NCBI RefSeq assembly: GCF_011751075.1
Contig: NZ_JAALLN010000001.1
Location: 310,001 to 374,000, forward strand
Direction of reading: 5' to 3'
DNA length: 64,000 nucleotides
From: Flavobacterium poyangense
GTDB lineage: Bacteria > Bacteroidota > Bacteroidia > Flavobacteriales > Flavobacteriaceae
The notes under the pieces were generated by a model. That model was given only the letters and a program-made list of their open reading frames with translations, was not told where the DNA came from and searched no databases. The translations under genes and the position numbers were made by a program. This document shows, one piece after another, positions 25,539 to 36,969 of this stretch; the stretch's first letter is position 1; every line of letters starts with the position of its first letter.

Positions 25539-27050
25539 TTATTTTCTATAATTCGAAATAATTTTCTCATCGAGATCGTAACGAACAATATGGCTGCCTA
25601 TTAGAGCTATTAATTTATTGCCCTGGATTATGAAACTTTTTAGCTTTTTACCTTTTATATCATAGATGCAAAAACTAAATAAGTATCGTTTTTGAGCGAT
25701 ATCATACACATCTATTATACTGGCACTTTTCCATATTTTATCATCTTCGTAGTGCCCTGGAATAGCAGAATTCACAAATAACAAATCTTTACTCACCGCA
25801 CTGCTTTTATTGACAAACAAAGGCGGTTTGGCTAATTTTCTCTGCCCTTTTTCTTTTATTCTAACCACTGTGAGTTTTGCACGTGTTATAGTATCAATGG
25901 TATTTCCTCTAAAATCAATTTTTAAATCCCGGTCAGCAACTGTAAATTCGTTACGATAAGCATATAAGAAAACGATTCTTTTAAGCTCAGGGCTATAAAG
26001 CAATTGACCATCGGTATCGAATACTCCATCAAATTGCTTTTGCAAAATTTCCGGATTTAGAATTGTTTTTCCTTTATCCAGATCAATTACTCCCAATATA
26101 CTCTCCCCATTTATAGAAGAGTGTGCCCGCACAGCAACGGCAGTTGAATCAATGGCCTCAGCAGTTGTAAAATAAGCTCCTCCCCTTACTTTTATTCTCG
26201 CTTTCCAGTCTTTTGTCTGGCCCCTGTAAAGACAAGGTACTCTTCCATCTAAAACAAAAAAGTATGGTGATTGAACAATAATTTTCACTGCCTGAAAAGG
26301 AAGGTCTTTTGGTTCAAGATCAATAACTTTTTTCTCTATCTGTTTTAACTGCTGGTCCAATACTGTGACTAATAAAGGAGCTGTATCATTTCCCAGATAT
26401 ATTTTATCACTGTCAATTCCTGCTATGTAATACGAATTGAGTTTTAGGTTACTGGTATGGATCACCTTAGCCGGCGTATGAGGAAATCTTCGAGTCAGTT
26501 TATTATGATAATGGACAATATTTTCAGAGAGTATAAATAGTACAATCACAACTGCTGAACTGAACAGTCCTATTCCTATTAAGATAAAACTAAGTTTCTG
26601 TGGTTTAATCCTATCCTTTTCTAAAGGTGTAATCAACCTGTAAAGTATGATTCCGATTACTGCCATCAGAACAAAAATTCCGTTGAAGATTAAATGTTCT
26701 GTCCAGCTTAACTTTTCCAAAACCCCTCCACAGGAACAGGGAACAAAACTGGTATAGTGTAATACAATAAAAATATAGACCGTAAACATGACCATCAGAC
26801 CATAAGAAGCAAAGAGTCCTGTTAAACGAAATCGTGGAATAATCAGCAGCGTACAGATCAAAAGTTCGGTAACTGGTACTAAAATGGAAACCCAATAAGC
26901 AAAGGCACTGAGCAAAGGAGACTGTCCCAGTTGTATCCTGAAGTTTTCAAAATCCACCAATTTACTTACCGCCGCGTATACAAACAAAAAGATATAGAGC
27001 AGGCAAATTAGTTCTAAAATAATGCTTTTAAGGTTGCTGTTGAATCTCAT
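25539..27050 (-). CDS. MauE/DoxX-family redox-associated membrane protein with C-terminal sensor-like domain
   Basis: A 503-aa protein. The N-terminal 190 residues hold about five membrane helices of the MauE/DoxX type, with the HYTSFVPCSCGGVLEKLSW loop. The CxC pair in PCSCGG is the likely redox site. The remaining 310 residues are soluble and beta-rich, and look like a propeller-like domain (repeated strands such as KIYLGNDTAPLLVTVLDQQ and YLFSFCIYDIKGKKL). It lies upstream of the DUF6520 peptide gene with about 100 bp between them. MauE relatives help form disulfides in exported proteins, so it may process the cysteine peptide; this is inferred. Confidence 0.8.
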   Translation of the reverse strand: MRFNSNLKSIILELICLLYIFLFVYAAVSKLVDFENFRIQLGQSPLLSAFAYWVSILVPVTELLICTLLIIPRFRLTGLFASYGLMVMFTVYIFIVLHYTSFVPCSCGGVLEKLSWTEHLIFNGIFVLMAVIGIILYRLITPLEKDRIKPQKLSFILIGIGLFSSAVVIVLFILSENIVHYHNKLTRRFPHTPAKVIHTSNLKLNSYYIAGIDSDKIYLGNDTAPLLVTVLDQQLKQIEKKVIDLEPKDLPFQAVKIIVQSPYFFVLDGRVPCLYRGQTKDWKARIKVRGGAYFTTAEAIDSTAVAVRAHSSINGESILGVIDLDKGKTILNPEILQKQFDGVFDTDGQLLYSPELKRIVFLYAYRNEFTVADRDLKIDFRGNTIDTITRAKLTVVRIKEKGQRKLAKPPLFVNKSSAVSKDLLFVNSAIPGHYEDDKIWKSASIIDVYDIAQKRYLFSFCIYDIKGKKLKSFIIQGNKLIALIGSHIVRYDLDEKIISNYRK

Positions 27051-27431
27051 AACATCAGAATATTAAATAATAAATGAATCCTGTGATACAACACGCATAA
27101 TACCCAAGACTGGAAAAAGCACATTACTTCACAAATAAAGATTTTGATAAGCTTTTAAGAAACATTTTCAATTCCCGTAAGGTGTAAAAGTTTAGTAGGT
27201 TATGATCTGCGGCAAATAGATTGGAATTGAAACCTAAACAAAATTATATCAGATCGATATAGCGTGTATTGTGAAAAACCTGCCAAAACAGATAATTATT
27301 ATAGAAAATCCTGCTTTCTAGCTTTCGTATCAGCCAAATGATGTCTGGTAAGGCCAAACTATTCCACAAAAAGAGAACACTTCAATAACGGATCTACATT
27401 CGTTACCGCTTTAAAATCTAAATAAAAAAAT
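27051..27431. promoter_or_regulatory. Divergent intergenic region
   Basis: A 381-bp gap between the MauE-like gene (leftward) and the DUF1896 gene (rightward). It marks the join between cargo and ICE processing genes and must hold both promoters. No reading frame above about 16 codons, no repeat and no hairpin stands out. Confidence 0.4.
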
Positions 27432-27869
27432 ATGAATACACATCAAAAAGATCTTTCGTATTTCAAATTACGATTAGAGGAATTATTACTGACCAGCTTT
27501 CCTGAAAAAACAGATAATCACAAATTTATAGAACAACGTTCATCCTGGGCAGCGAATGCTTACCAAGGGGCTTTTCTATCCGGAAATCCTATTGCTCAAT
27601 GTGAAGAGATTGCAAATTACATTCTCTTTGAAGGCTTACATTTCTCTAAATTCGATACAGTATTTAAGGTCGTTTGCAACGAATTTGATACCCTAATGGC
27701 AGACGAAGAACTACGTCCTTTTGCCCTTAAAATGTTTTGGGTCTGTGAGCCTGTTTTCGCCAACTATCTACTTAAAAATGATTTTGCAGATACCTCAGAG
27801 TTTGATCTACTCTATACCGAGCTGACAGGAACCATAGCTATTTGGATCGACGAAAATGGGCTTCAATAA
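27432..27869 (+). CDS. DUF1896 protein of Bacteroidota conjugative elements
   Basis: A 145-aa helical, acidic protein of the DUF1896 family. Hallmarks are the N-terminal [18 protein letters not shown], the central [18 protein letters not shown] and the closing [18 protein letters not shown]. The biochemical role is unknown. It is almost always coded just before a giant methylase-helicase on conjugative elements. Here too it overlaps that gene by 14 bp, which points to coupled translation and a shared job. Confidence 0.88.
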   Translation: MNTHQKDLSYFKLRLEELLLTSFPEKTDNHKFIEQRSSWAANAYQGAFLSGNPIAQCEEIANYILFEGLHFSKFDTVFKVVCNEFDTLMADEELRPFALKMFWVCEPVFANYLLKNDFADTSEFDLLYTELTGTIAIWIDENGLQ

Positions 27870-30800
27870 ACGCCAGCATCTCCAGGACAATAGTGAGGCG
27901 CTTCGGATTGCTTTTAAATTAGAACAGGAAAACCGGCAAGCTTCAGAGGAAGAAAGAGCCACAATGATGCAATACAGCGGATTTGGCGGGCTTAAATTCG
28001 TTCTAAATCCCATAGAGAATGAAATAGACATCAATCATTGGAGAAAAGCTGAACACGACTTATTTCCACTTACCCGAAAACTTCACCAACTACTCAAAGA
28101 AAATTCTACAGACGAAAAGCAGTACAGGCAATATGTCAATAGTATGAAAAGCTCCGTCCTTACGGCTTTTTATACACCACCACAGGTTATAGATGCAGTT
28201 TCCTCTGCACTGCATGAAAGTGGTTTGAACATGGATAAATTCCTCGAACCTTCCGCGGGCATAGGATCATTCATACAGTCCTTTTCAGAAAATCAAAAGG
28301 CCCATGTTACGGCTTATGAAAAGGATTTATTAACAGGTAAAATTCTAAGACAGCTTTATAATGATAGTAATATCCGAATAAGCGGTTTTGAGGAAATTCC
28401 GGAAAAAGAACAAAATACTTATGATGTAATTGCCAGTAACATTCCCTTTGGTGATACATCGGTATTTGACCTTTCCTATTCTCGAAGTAAAGACCCCGCA
28501 AAAGTACTGGCAGCCCGAAGCGTTCACAATTACTTTTTCCTAAAAGGAATCGAAATGCTGCGTGATGGTGGCATAATGGCTTATATTACCTCACAGGGTA
28601 TTCTCAACAGTCCTAAGAATGAACCTATACGCAGGGCACTCATGCAGAGTAATAATTTAGTTTCAGTTGTGCGCTTACCCAATAATCTCTTTACCGACTA
28701 TGCAGGAACAGAAGTTGGTAGTGATTTAATTGTCCTTCAAAAGAACAAAGCAAAACAAGGTCTGACCGAGACAGAAGAACTGTTTTGCCAAAGCAAGCAA
28801 ACACAATACAATACCCCTGGTAATGCGCTTCTTCTTCATAGTACAAGAATTGTACATACTGACCAAAAATTAGATACCGATCCATACGGACAACCTGCAT
28901 TGATTTATACCCATAAAGATGGGGTTAATGGCATTGCCAAAGATTTAAAACAATTGCTTTTCGAAGATCTTAACGAGCATCTCAATTTGAGTCTTTACAG
29001 AAACAAAGGCAATGATGAGCCGGTTATTTATATACCAACAACACAAACGACCTCCCCACCGATTGTTAAACCTGTAAATATTCAGCCAGAAATACAATCT
29101 TTATCCACTCCGGTAATTACCAGCAAAAGCCCGCTGGAATCAAAGCAGCTAAGCATTTTCGACCTCTTTGAAAATATAGATCAACCCTCAGTAGTTCCCG
29201 CCAAGTCAAAAAAAACTACAACAACTAAAAGACAAAATACCAAGACAAATCGCCAACCAACAGGTCCTCAGATGGATCTCTTCACTAGTACAATACCACC
29301 AGTTTATACAACGGATCTCACCCATAAAACAACCAATGCTAGACCATTATCGGATGGTAAAAAACAGGAAGCTATAGGTGATCTTTTTTCGAACATAAAC
29401 GGTAATGGTCAGATCGATAACGGAGCTGTTCCCTTTACCATACCTAAACCTGCTCCATATACTGACCCCTTGCAATCCTTTCATCGAAACGATTGCTTGG
29501 TCATGGATCAGAACTGGGTAGGTTATTTGCAAAATGTAAATAAGGCAGACAGCACGGCTGTTTTCCATCCCCTACAACTACCGACATTACAAAAAGCAAG
29601 AGCCGAAGCATATATCAAAGTGCGGGATATTTATCAGCAATTATATATAAAAGAAGCTGAACTTCAAAACGAGCATAAGCAAGAAAGGGAAAAACTCAAT
29701 CATCTTTATGACACCTTTTTTAAAAGATACGGAAGTCTTAACAGCACCGAAAACATCAAGCTTATTAAAACCGACAGTGCCGGAAAAGAAATGCCTTATC
29801 TGGAACGTGTCATTGGAGGGATTGTACATAAAGCAGATATATTCAGCCATCCGGTAAGTTTCTCAAACCTTTCCATTGCAACCGACAATCCTGAAGAAGC
29901 GCTAGCGGCATCACTGAATAAATTCGGACATGTGGATTTGGACTACATGTCCAAAATCAGTGGAATGACCAGTGACTCTTTGAAAGGAGCCTTACATGGT
30001 CGTATTTTCTATAACCCCTTAGAGAGGGAATATGAAATTTCTGAACGCTGGATTGCCGGTAACGTAGTAGAAAAAGCTCAAAACGTAAGAGCTTATATCG
30101 AAAACAATCCTGATGACACAGCTGCCAAAACAAGCCTTATTGTATTGGAGGAAAACCGCCCAAGGCGAATTGAATTTGAGGAACTCGACTTTAATTTAGG
30201 CGAACGCTGGATACCCACAGGTATCTATGCCCACTTCGCATCTTACTTGTTCGATACTGATGTACTGGTTCATTACTCGGAAAGCTCCGATGATTATTCC
30301 GTAAAGTGTGACCGCAAAAACGTACACATTTGGGATAAATATGCTGTTAAAGCCGAGAGCAGAACCTTTGACGGTATTGCACTTCTCAAACATGCTCTTG
30401 TTAATACTACGCCCGATATTACTAAAAAGGTGATCGTTGGCAATCAGGAAGTAAAGGTTCGTGATATGGAAGCCATACAAATGGCAAATACAAAAATTGA
30501 CGAAATACGTACTGACTTTACCGAATGGCTTCATGGCCAGAACGATGAGTTTAAAACAAGGCTTACCAACCAATACAATGATACCTTTAACTGTTTTGTT
30601 CGCCCGAACTATGATGGAACACATCAGGACTTTCCCGGCTTAGACCGTAAAGCATTAGGTATTGAAGACTTGTATTCCAGCCAAAAGGATACCGTTTGGA
30701 TGATTAAGCTCAACAACGGTGCAATTTGTGATCATGAAGTAGGTGCCGGTAAAACATTAGTAATGTGTACCGCGGCGCAGGAAATGAAACGTCTGGGACT

Positions 30801-33243
30801 GGCTCACAAGCCGATGATAATAGGACTCAAAAGCAACGTCCATGAAATAGCCGAAGCCTACCGTACTGCTTACCCACATGCCAAGATTTTGTTTCCGGGA
30901 AAAGAAGACTTCACACCCCAGAAACGGCTGCGTATTTTCGGTGATATTAAAAATAACGATTGGGACTGCGTGATACTCACGCATGATCAGTTCGGCATGA
31001 TTCCACAGTCACCCGAAATGCAAAAGGAAATCCTTGAAATGGAACTTGACAGTGTGGAACGAAATCTCGATGCATTGCAATCGCAAGGCAAAGAAGTCAC
31101 AAGAGGAATGCTTGCCGGTGTAATCAAGCGAAAAGAAAACTTAGAGGTAAAACTTAAAACCCTTGAGCATGATATCGAGAACCGCAAAGATGATATTGTG
31201 GATTTTAAAATGATGGGCATTGACCATCTTTTTGTGGATGAAAGCCACCAGTTTAAAAACCTGATGTTTAACACCCGTCACACCCGGGTGGCAGGATTAG
31301 GCAATGTGGATGGTAGCCAAAAGGCAATGAACCTGCTATTCGCTATCCGTACCATACAGGAGCGAACGGATACCGATATGGGAGCAACTTTTCTTTCAGG
31401 TACCACCATCAGCAACTCACTGACGGAATTATACTTGCTTTTTAAATACCTGCGACCGCGAGCAATGGAGAAACAAGGCATATATTCTTTTGATGCCTGG
31501 GCAGCCATCTATGCACGAAAAACAACCGATTATGAATTTTCGGTGGCCAACAATATTGTAGCCAAAGAACGCTTTCGCTACTTTATTAAAGTTCCGGAAC
31601 TGGCGCAGTTCTATTCAGAAATTACGGATTACCGTACAGCAAAAGATATTGGTATTGACCGCCCCAATAAAAATGAGGTGTTGTACAACATCCCCCCTAC
31701 ACCCGACCAGGAAGTATTTATCAAAAAACTAATGGAGTTTGCCAAAACAGGAAATGCAGAGCTATTGGGCAGACCAAAACTGAGTGCCAGCGAAGAAAAA
31801 GCAAAGATGCTCATCGCTACTGACTATGCCCGCAAGATGTCACTTGATATGCGTATGGTAAGTGGCAGGTATGACGATCATCCTGACAACAAAGCTTCGC
31901 ATTGTGCAGCAAACATCGCTAAATACTACAATCAATACAATGCTCAAAAAGGAACGCAGTTCGTTTTCTCTGATTTGGGCACTTATAAACCGGGCGAATG
32001 GAATGTTTATTCTGAAATCAAACGAAAGCTCGTAGATGACCATGGAATACCTGCCCAAGAAATCCGTTTTATTCAGGAAGCTAAAAGCGACAAGCAGCGC
32101 AAGGAAATGATAAGTGCAATGAATGAAGGTAAAATCCGTGTAATGTTTGGTTCCACCAGTATGCTTGGTACTGGGGTTAATGCTCAAAAAAGAGCCGTAG
32201 CAGTCCATCATCTTGATACGCCGTGGAGGCCAAGCGATCTTGCCCAACGTGATGGAAGAGCTATTCGAAAAGGAAATGAAATTGCCAAATTCTTTGCCGA
32301 AAACCAAGTAGATATAATTATCTATGCAGTTGAAAAATCATTAGACAGCTACAAATTTAACTTACTATACAACAAACAACTTTTTATAGAGCAGCTCAAA
32401 TCCAATAAGCTCGGAAAGCGAACCATTGATGAGGGCAGTATGGATGAAAAATCAGGGATGAACTTTTCGGAATATGTGGCTATTCTTTCCGGGAACACTG
32501 ATCTGCTGGATAAAGCGAAACTGGAAAAACAGATTGCCGGATTGGAAAGCGAAAAGCAAGCATTTAACCGATCCAAATTTAGTTCCAAATACAAATTAGA
32601 AGATACTATTGCAACACTTACAAATGCCAGATCGCATCTGGACAAATTTAACCTTGACTGGAACAACTTACAGGCTCGTCTACAAAAACAACCGGACGGT
32701 ACCCTATCCAATCCCCTTCAGCTTGAAGGTCTATCACTTAATTCCGATGTACAACAAATAGGAGCTAAACTCAATCAAATTGCCGATAGCACCCGTACCG
32801 CAGGAGAATATGAAGAAATTGGTAGTCTGTACGGATTTCGACTATTAGTAAAAACTGAAGTGTCTGAAAAAGAAGGCATCGATATTCGAATAAATCGTTT
32901 TTTCGCACAGGGCGAAAGCGCCATAAAATATACCTACAATAATGGTATAATGGCTAAAGATCCTCAAACAGCGGCTACAAACTTCCTTAAATCATTGGAA
33001 AAGCTACCAGGATATATTCAGCAGGAAAAGAAGAAAATAGCCGAACTTGAAAAAGATCTTCCTGTACTTCAGGAAGTCGTTAATGGTACATGGACAAAGG
33101 AGAGTAGATTAAGTGAGCTTAAAACCGAACTTGCTGCCGTTGAGAGGCAGATACAGTTGTCTATAACACCCGAAAATAAAGAACGTGATGAAACAATTGA
33201 AATCAATAGTATTCAGCCGCATAGGGTCAGCCGTTTTAGTTAG
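27856..33243 (+). CDS. Giant DNA methylase-helicase fusion
   Basis: A 1795-aa protein of the methylase-helicase type (BmhA-like) carried by Bacteroidota ICEs. The N-terminal N6-adenine methylase-like domain (about 95-330) has the SAM loop [10 protein letters not shown] (131-140) and SNIPFGD (194-200) in place of the usual NPPF/Y catalytic motif. A variable, proline/threonine-rich linker lies around 390-540. A superfamily 2 helicase follows, with a Walker A HEVGAGKT (about 960), the DESHQFKN box (about 1128) and the last motif [11 protein letters not shown] (about 1460). A long coiled-coil tail closes the protein. It may protect or remodel the element's DNA during transfer. Confidence 0.9.
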   Translation: MGFNKRQHLQDNSEALRIAFKLEQENRQASEEERATMMQYSGFGGLKFVLNPIENEIDINHWRKAEHDLFPLTRKLHQLLKENSTDEKQYRQYVNSMKSSVLTAFYTPPQVIDAVSSALHESGLNMDKFLEPSAGIGSFIQSFSENQKAHVTAYEKDLLTGKILRQLYNDSNIRISGFEEIPEKEQNTYDVIASNIPFGDTSVFDLSYSRSKDPAKVLAARSVHNYFFLKGIEMLRDGGIMAYITSQGILNSPKNEPIRRALMQSNNLVSVVRLPNNLFTDYAGTEVGSDLIVLQKNKAKQGLTETEELFCQSKQTQYNTPGNALLLHSTRIVHTDQKLDTDPYGQPALIYTHKDGVNGIAKDLKQLLFEDLNEHLNLSLYRNKGNDEPVIYIPTTQTTSPPIVKPVNIQPEIQSLSTPVITSKSPLESKQLSIFDLFENIDQPSVVPAKSKKTTTTKRQNTKTNRQPTGPQMDLFTSTIPPVYTTDLTHKTTNARPLSDGKKQEAIGDLFSNINGNGQIDNGAVPFTIPKPAPYTDPLQSFHRNDCLVMDQNWVGYLQNVNKADSTAVFHPLQLPTLQKARAEAYIKVRDIYQQLYIKEAELQNEHKQEREKLNHLYDTFFKRYGSLNSTENIKLIKTDSAGKEMPYLERVIGGIVHKADIFSHPVSFSNLSIATDNPEEALAASLNKFGHVDLDYMSKISGMTSDSLKGALHGRIFYNPLEREYEISERWIAGNVVEKAQNVRAYIENNPDDTAAKTSLIVLEENRPRRIEFEELDFNLGERWIPTGIYAHFASYLFDTDVLVHYSESSDDYSVKCDRKNVHIWDKYAVKAESRTFDGIALLKHALVNTTPDITKKVIVGNQEVKVRDMEAIQMANTKIDEIRTDFTEWLHGQNDEFKTRLTNQYNDTFNCFVRPNYDGTHQDFPGLDRKALGIEDLYSSQKDTVWMIKLNNGAICDHEVGAGKTLVMCTAAQEMKRLGLAHKPMIIGLKSNVHEIAEAYRTAYPHAKILFPGKEDFTPQKRLRIFGDIKNNDWDCVILTHDQFGMIPQSPEMQKEILEMELDSVERNLDALQSQGKEVTRGMLAGVIKRKENLEVKLKTLEHDIENRKDDIVDFKMMGIDHLFVDESHQFKNLMFNTRHTRVAGLGNVDGSQKAMNLLFAIRTIQERTDTDMGATFLSGTTISNSLTELYLLFKYLRPRAMEKQGIYSFDAWAAIYARKTTDYEFSVANNIVAKERFRYFIKVPELAQFYSEITDYRTAKDIGIDRPNKNEVLYNIPPTPDQEVFIKKLMEFAKTGNAELLGRPKLSASEEKAKMLIATDYARKMSLDMRMVSGRYDDHPDNKASHCAANIAKYYNQYNAQKGTQFVFSDLGTYKPGEWNVYSEIKRKLVDDHGIPAQEIRFIQEAKSDKQRKEMISAMNEGKIRVMFGSTSMLGTGVNAQKRAVAVHHLDTPWRPSDLAQRDGRAIRKGNEIAKFFAENQVDIIIYAVEKSLDSYKFNLLYNKQLFIEQLKSNKLGKRTIDEGSMDEKSGMNFSEYVAILSGNTDLLDKAKLEKQIAGLESEKQAFNRSKFSSKYKLEDTIATLTNARSHLDKFNLDWNNLQARLQKQPDGTLSNPLQLEGLSLNSDVQQIGAKLNQIADSTRTAGEYEEIGSLYGFRLLVKTEVSEKEGIDIRINRFFAQGESAIKYTYNNGIMAKDPQTAATNFLKSLEKLPGYIQQEKKKIAELEKDLPVLQEVVNGTWTKESRLSELKTELAAVERQIQLSITPENKERDETIEINSIQPHRVSRFS

Positions 33244-33265
33244 TGGTTTTGAGTTGCTATTTCAA

Positions 33266-34441
33266 TTACTTGTATTTAATTTCTCGTTTAGAAATTTCTA
33301 CAAGTTTTAGCTCATTTTTATTTTTGCCTTCGTAAGTTTCCATTTTTGTCCAATTACCTTTCTTATCATAATCATAAACTTTTTTTACCGTTTTGATATA
33401 TGAGCCATCTGAGGCTATAAATTCATCTAATATCATATTTTGAAAACTATCATATTGAGTAATTTGTGTTTTATATTTTTCGAATCCAATACTTCTGTAA
33501 TTCCCTATAATTTCTTGCTCTTTTATTTTGTTGCCAAACTTGTCATAATCAAATTTGTAATTATACCCCACATATGATTCTTTATCAGAGTAAATGTAGA
33601 TGCCCTTTACTTCAACTTCGTTACCCTTATCGTCATAAGAATAATATTGGTCAGTATTGTGGGGAGAAAATTTTGCTAATTGATATTCTCTAATGAGTAA
33701 ATTCTTAGAATTATATTGATATGCAAACAATGGCTTTATTATACAATTAGGATCTCCATAGCTAGAACAATTACCTTCTTCAATCAAATTGCCCTGTTCA
33801 TCGTATTTATATTGAGTCATCTCAACTGCCTTGTTTTCCCCAAAACTATGAGTAAGTTTTAAAACTACTTTGTCGTTACTGTTATATTCATATTTCTCAA
33901 TTTCGCGCAAATAGTTAGATTTTCCTTCTTGAGTTTTGGGATTGTAATTACTAAATCCTCCAAAAAGATATTCCATTTTTTCAGTCATTCTATTTTTATC
34001 ATCATACTTGAAAGAGGTTTCTTTTACTAGAATATTTGTATAATATTCTTTTAATAAAATCAGATTCCTGTTTTCATCATATTCATAAACGTCGCCATCA
34101 TTGCCAAAGCTGAGTTTATTAAGCTTAGAAAGTAATTTACCTTCTTTGAAAGTGTAGTGAACTTCTTCATTTACGAGCTTTTTGGAAAGAATTACATCTA
34201 ACCCTAAACCATAATAGATGATTTTATCTGGTAATCCTTTCTCGTTAAAAAAATAGACTAATGAATCAGAAAACTTCCCAACTACATTTTCATTTTTTAC
34301 CTTGGCACTTGCGACCTTTCCATTTAAAGTTAATGTCAGTTTATCTTCATCAGCTAATTGGAACTTTGTATTTCTTGTTTGCCCCAAACACATAAAGTTT
34401 ATTATAAATAAAAATACTGTTCTAATTATTACATTTTTCAT
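33266..34441 (-). CDS. Exported YD-repeat (RHS-like) protein
   Basis: A 391-aa protein with a signal-like N-terminus (to about residue 21, MCLGQ) and a series of short repeats of the form YxYDxxGNxxxxxx, for example YKYDEQGNLIEEG, YSYDDKGNEVEVKG and YDYDKKGNWTKMET. These are YD/RHS-type beta-repeats as in stand-alone flavobacterial surface or periplasmic proteins. It lacks the large RHS core and toxin tip, so it is not a polymorphic toxin. It is cargo, convergent with the methylase-helicase gene, and its role is unknown. Confidence 0.7.
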   Translation of the reverse strand: MKNVIIRTVFLFIINFMCLGQTRNTKFQLADEDKLTLTLNGKVASAKVKNENVVGKFSDSLVYFFNEKGLPDKIIYYGLGLDVILSKKLVNEEVHYTFKEGKLLSKLNKLSFGNDGDVYEYDENRNLILLKEYYTNILVKETSFKYDDKNRMTEKMEYLFGGFSNYNPKTQEGKSNYLREIEKYEYNSNDKVVLKLTHSFGENKAVEMTQYKYDEQGNLIEEGNCSSYGDPNCIIKPLFAYQYNSKNLLIREYQLAKFSPHNTDQYYSYDDKGNEVEVKGIYIYSDKESYVGYNYKFDYDKFGNKIKEQEIIGNYRSIGFEKYKTQITQYDSFQNMILDEFIASDGSYIKTVKKVYDYDKKGNWTKMETYEGKNKNELKLVEISKREIKYK

Positions 34442-34727
34442 TAATTAATTTTTATAAAATAACTACCGATGGTCGCGTTATTGGTGAAGTTGGTAAATAT
34501 CTCGTTGTCCATTATTGGTCGTAAAACTTTAATTTCTGCACGAGCGCAAACTCAAACTTACTAATACTTGGAAATGATCATTTAGCACGTGTAACTTGAT
34601 ATTCATCTAATACTTTTTCTTTTCATTTTTTTCTCTAAAAGTCGAGCAACCCTGTCCCGGCTGTTATAAATATAGTAAAGAAGATCTTTCTAAGAATACA
34701 AAAACATAATGGGACATGCTACATTAA

Positions 34728-35519
34728 TTATTGTAATTGTGCCAATCTTTGCTGGGCTTTTAGAAGTATTTCATCAGTAAATAAAACTCTATATTTTTCC
34801 TTTTGAATTATACTTTCAATTGTAAGATCGAGTCTGTTAATATGAAACATCTTTATTAATCCTGAATGTAATTTTTCTGTGCCTTCTACTATCAGACGAT
34901 TTGCTGCGCCAATAGCACCATAATCGTAAATCTGATTTAGAATAATCGATCTATTAATTTTTGCACCAGCTTTTATTGATAAGTCCACAGAAGCAATTAG
35001 TTCGTCATGTAATTCATTCTCTAAGATTAAAAATGAATCTTCTTTTGTTTCTGATAAAAGCGCATCATGTGAACCTAAAATTAATTTGTCGTAGCTAGTG
35101 ACAATTTCTTTAAGATTTCGAAAACGGATAGAAAATTGCTTTAAAAGTTGTAAATCATCGCTTTGAATAACAAATTCATGATTATAATACTCCGCAGAAT
35201 AGGTCCAATTATAAGAGCCAGCAATTAATTTGACTCCATCAAAAATAGCAAACTTATCGTGTAGAAATTTTCCACTTCGTGTCTGTAAAATATAGACCTT
35301 CCCTCCTTTTTTAATGAAGCTTTCAAAAGACAATCTTGTATTTTCAAAATGATCACTGATTATTATTTCAACTGAGCATCCACTTTCGAGTTTATCACTT
35401 AACTGTCCTAAAAGATCTTTGTTAGTAAACCATGCAACAGAAATCACTATTGATTCTTTCGCGCCATAAATATTGGATTCAATGTTTTTTTTGATGTTTT
35501 TGAAGAGTGCTGTTGTCAT
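34728..35519 (-). CDS. Phospholipase D-like protein with one HKD motif
   Basis: A 263-aa cytoplasmic protein with a single phospholipase D catalytic motif: HDKFAIFD (His87, Lys89, Asp94) followed by GSYNWT (101-106). Single-motif members act as dimers and include nucleases (Nuc/BfiI type) as well as inactive relatives. The N-terminal helix-strand region (ESIVISVAWFTNKDLLGQLS) belongs to the same fold. The C-terminal 120 residues are helical and unknown. The next gene upstream on the same strand codes for a PD-(D/E)XK nuclease. The pair looks like a small nuclease cargo island in the ICE, possibly defensive. Confidence 0.8.
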   Translation of the reverse strand: MTTALFKNIKKNIESNIYGAKESIVISVAWFTNKDLLGQLSDKLESGCSVEIIISDHFENTRLSFESFIKKGGKVYILQTRSGKFLHDKFAIFDGVKLIAGSYNWTYSAEYYNHEFVIQSDDLQLLKQFSIRFRNLKEIVTSYDKLILGSHDALLSETKEDSFLILENELHDELIASVDLSIKAGAKINRSIILNQIYDYGAIGAANRLIVEGTEKLHSGLIKMFHINRLDLTIESIIQKEKYRVLFTDEILLKAQQRLAQLQ

Positions 35520-35648
35520 AAAGTTTAACTAATGTTTGACTAATAACTAAAGTTGTCAATATAGAGAATCTTCATCGTGTAAAGAAACTCCTGATCCCTA
35601 AAAATAGGCCAGTTTGGTTAGCTGCAGATTACTGATCAGCCGTTGAAA

Positions 35649-36785
35649 TTATAATTCTGTTTTTTCTATTGCTATCAGTAATTGTTTAATTTTTTCTTTA
35701 CAATCATCGAAGAAATAGTCGTCCTTAATAATGTCGTTTTCCCAAACATCGAGAGTTAGATTTGTAAAATAAGAATAAAAAGGCCACCAATTACTTTCTT
35801 TAGCAGAACCAACATTTAAACTCTCCAATTCTTCATGAATTTTCTTTCTAGTTTCTTCGGGAATCCTATACACATTAGGATTATTACATAGACCATAGAA
35901 ACACCTGTTAGATTCAAAAGTAAATCCTATCCAATATTTGCCTTGCCAACTCGACTTTGTTAGATGAAATCTTATATAGGATTCCTCGCTGTATTCAAAA
36001 TGATATTCCAATCCTTGTTGCAATGCAAATACTTCCATTTTAGGGTTAAAGTATTTTTCAGAAAGGTAATCAAACGTTGCAGAATAGTTTTGTGAAATTA
36101 CTTTAGCAGCACGTAAATTTTCTATTTTAGATAGTACCTCGGTAATTTCAGTTTGGTTTTTTATGCTCATATCTTGGTGCGTTAGTTGCTTTACATGATT
36201 GATATATTGAATTATTGTTTCTCTTACAATAGGATGGCGTGACGAAATTGCTACACATTCTTCCAGCCATTTAATTATATGATCTTGATATGAAATTGAT
36301 AAATAAGAGATTCCTTCTCCACTTTGTAAAGTGGCTTGATCTCCAAATAGTGTCAAATACAGTATTTGGTAGCCATTCCGGTACATTTGAGCATACTTGT
36401 CATATCTTTTTAATTGTTCAGGCTGATCTTTTGCATAAATTTTATTTTCTATGATTATAGCATTCTGCCGATTATCCTCAATTAGAATATCGATCCGTCC
36501 ATGTCGGGTTGAGTGTTCGGTATGAATTCTTGCGCTTTCAAAATTGAAATTTTTGATTGCAAAAAAATCTCCCAGTGTTTCAATAAAACACTTTAATAAA
36601 TCCGATTTTAATCCGTGTGTTCCAACGGGATTTAAAAACTCAGAAATAATTGCAGAATGTGTGTTTTCATAATGATTGACCCCACATATCCGGAACATAT
36701 TAAATCGACTACCAGTTGCGTCTAAAATTTCTGTATTTTTTTTATTTATAATCTTAACTTGATTAAGCAAGTTTACTATATCCAT
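35649..36785 (-). CDS. PD-(D/E)XK nuclease-family protein
   Basis: A 378-aa protein of the PDDEXK_4 type. The active-site pattern is visible: GRIDILIED with Asp99, then IIIENKI with Glu113 and Lys115, followed by the DQPEQLKRYDKY helix. The N-terminal segment (NHYENTHSAIISEFLNP) is another family hallmark. All catalytic residues are present, so it should be an active nuclease. No methylase partner is next to it, so it is not an obvious restriction-modification enzyme. It is encoded 129 bp upstream of the PLD-like gene in the same direction. Such proteins are often found in defence islands. Confidence 0.82.
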   Translation of the reverse strand: MDIVNLLNQVKIINKKNTEILDATGSRFNMFRICGVNHYENTHSAIISEFLNPVGTHGLKSDLLKCFIETLGDFFAIKNFNFESARIHTEHSTRHGRIDILIEDNRQNAIIIENKIYAKDQPEQLKRYDKYAQMYRNGYQILYLTLFGDQATLQSGEGISYLSISYQDHIIKWLEECVAISSRHPIVRETIIQYINHVKQLTHQDMSIKNQTEITEVLSKIENLRAAKVISQNYSATFDYLSEKYFNPKMEVFALQQGLEYHFEYSEESYIRFHLTKSSWQGKYWIGFTFESNRCFYGLCNNPNVYRIPEETRKKIHEELESLNVGSAKESNWWPFYSYFTNLTLDVWENDIIKDDYFFDDCKEKIKQLLIAIEKTEL

Positions 36786-36969
36786 AGAATTATCTTTTTC
36801 ATGTAAAATTTACTGTTCAGAAACTGTCCCTAGTAGAAATAATTTTCCCTAGATCTCCCCAGTATAATTAAATTTATTTTAGTGATAAATATACCCTTTT
36901 ATAAATAATTGAAAGAATATAATGTAAGAAAATTACTCAGTCAACTTATAGGCTCTGGAAATATTTGTT

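Noticed and set aside
33266..34441. An RHS polymorphic toxin
   Set aside because: The repeats are few, there is no RHS core hyperconserved motif and no C-terminal toxin domain, and the protein is under 400 residues.
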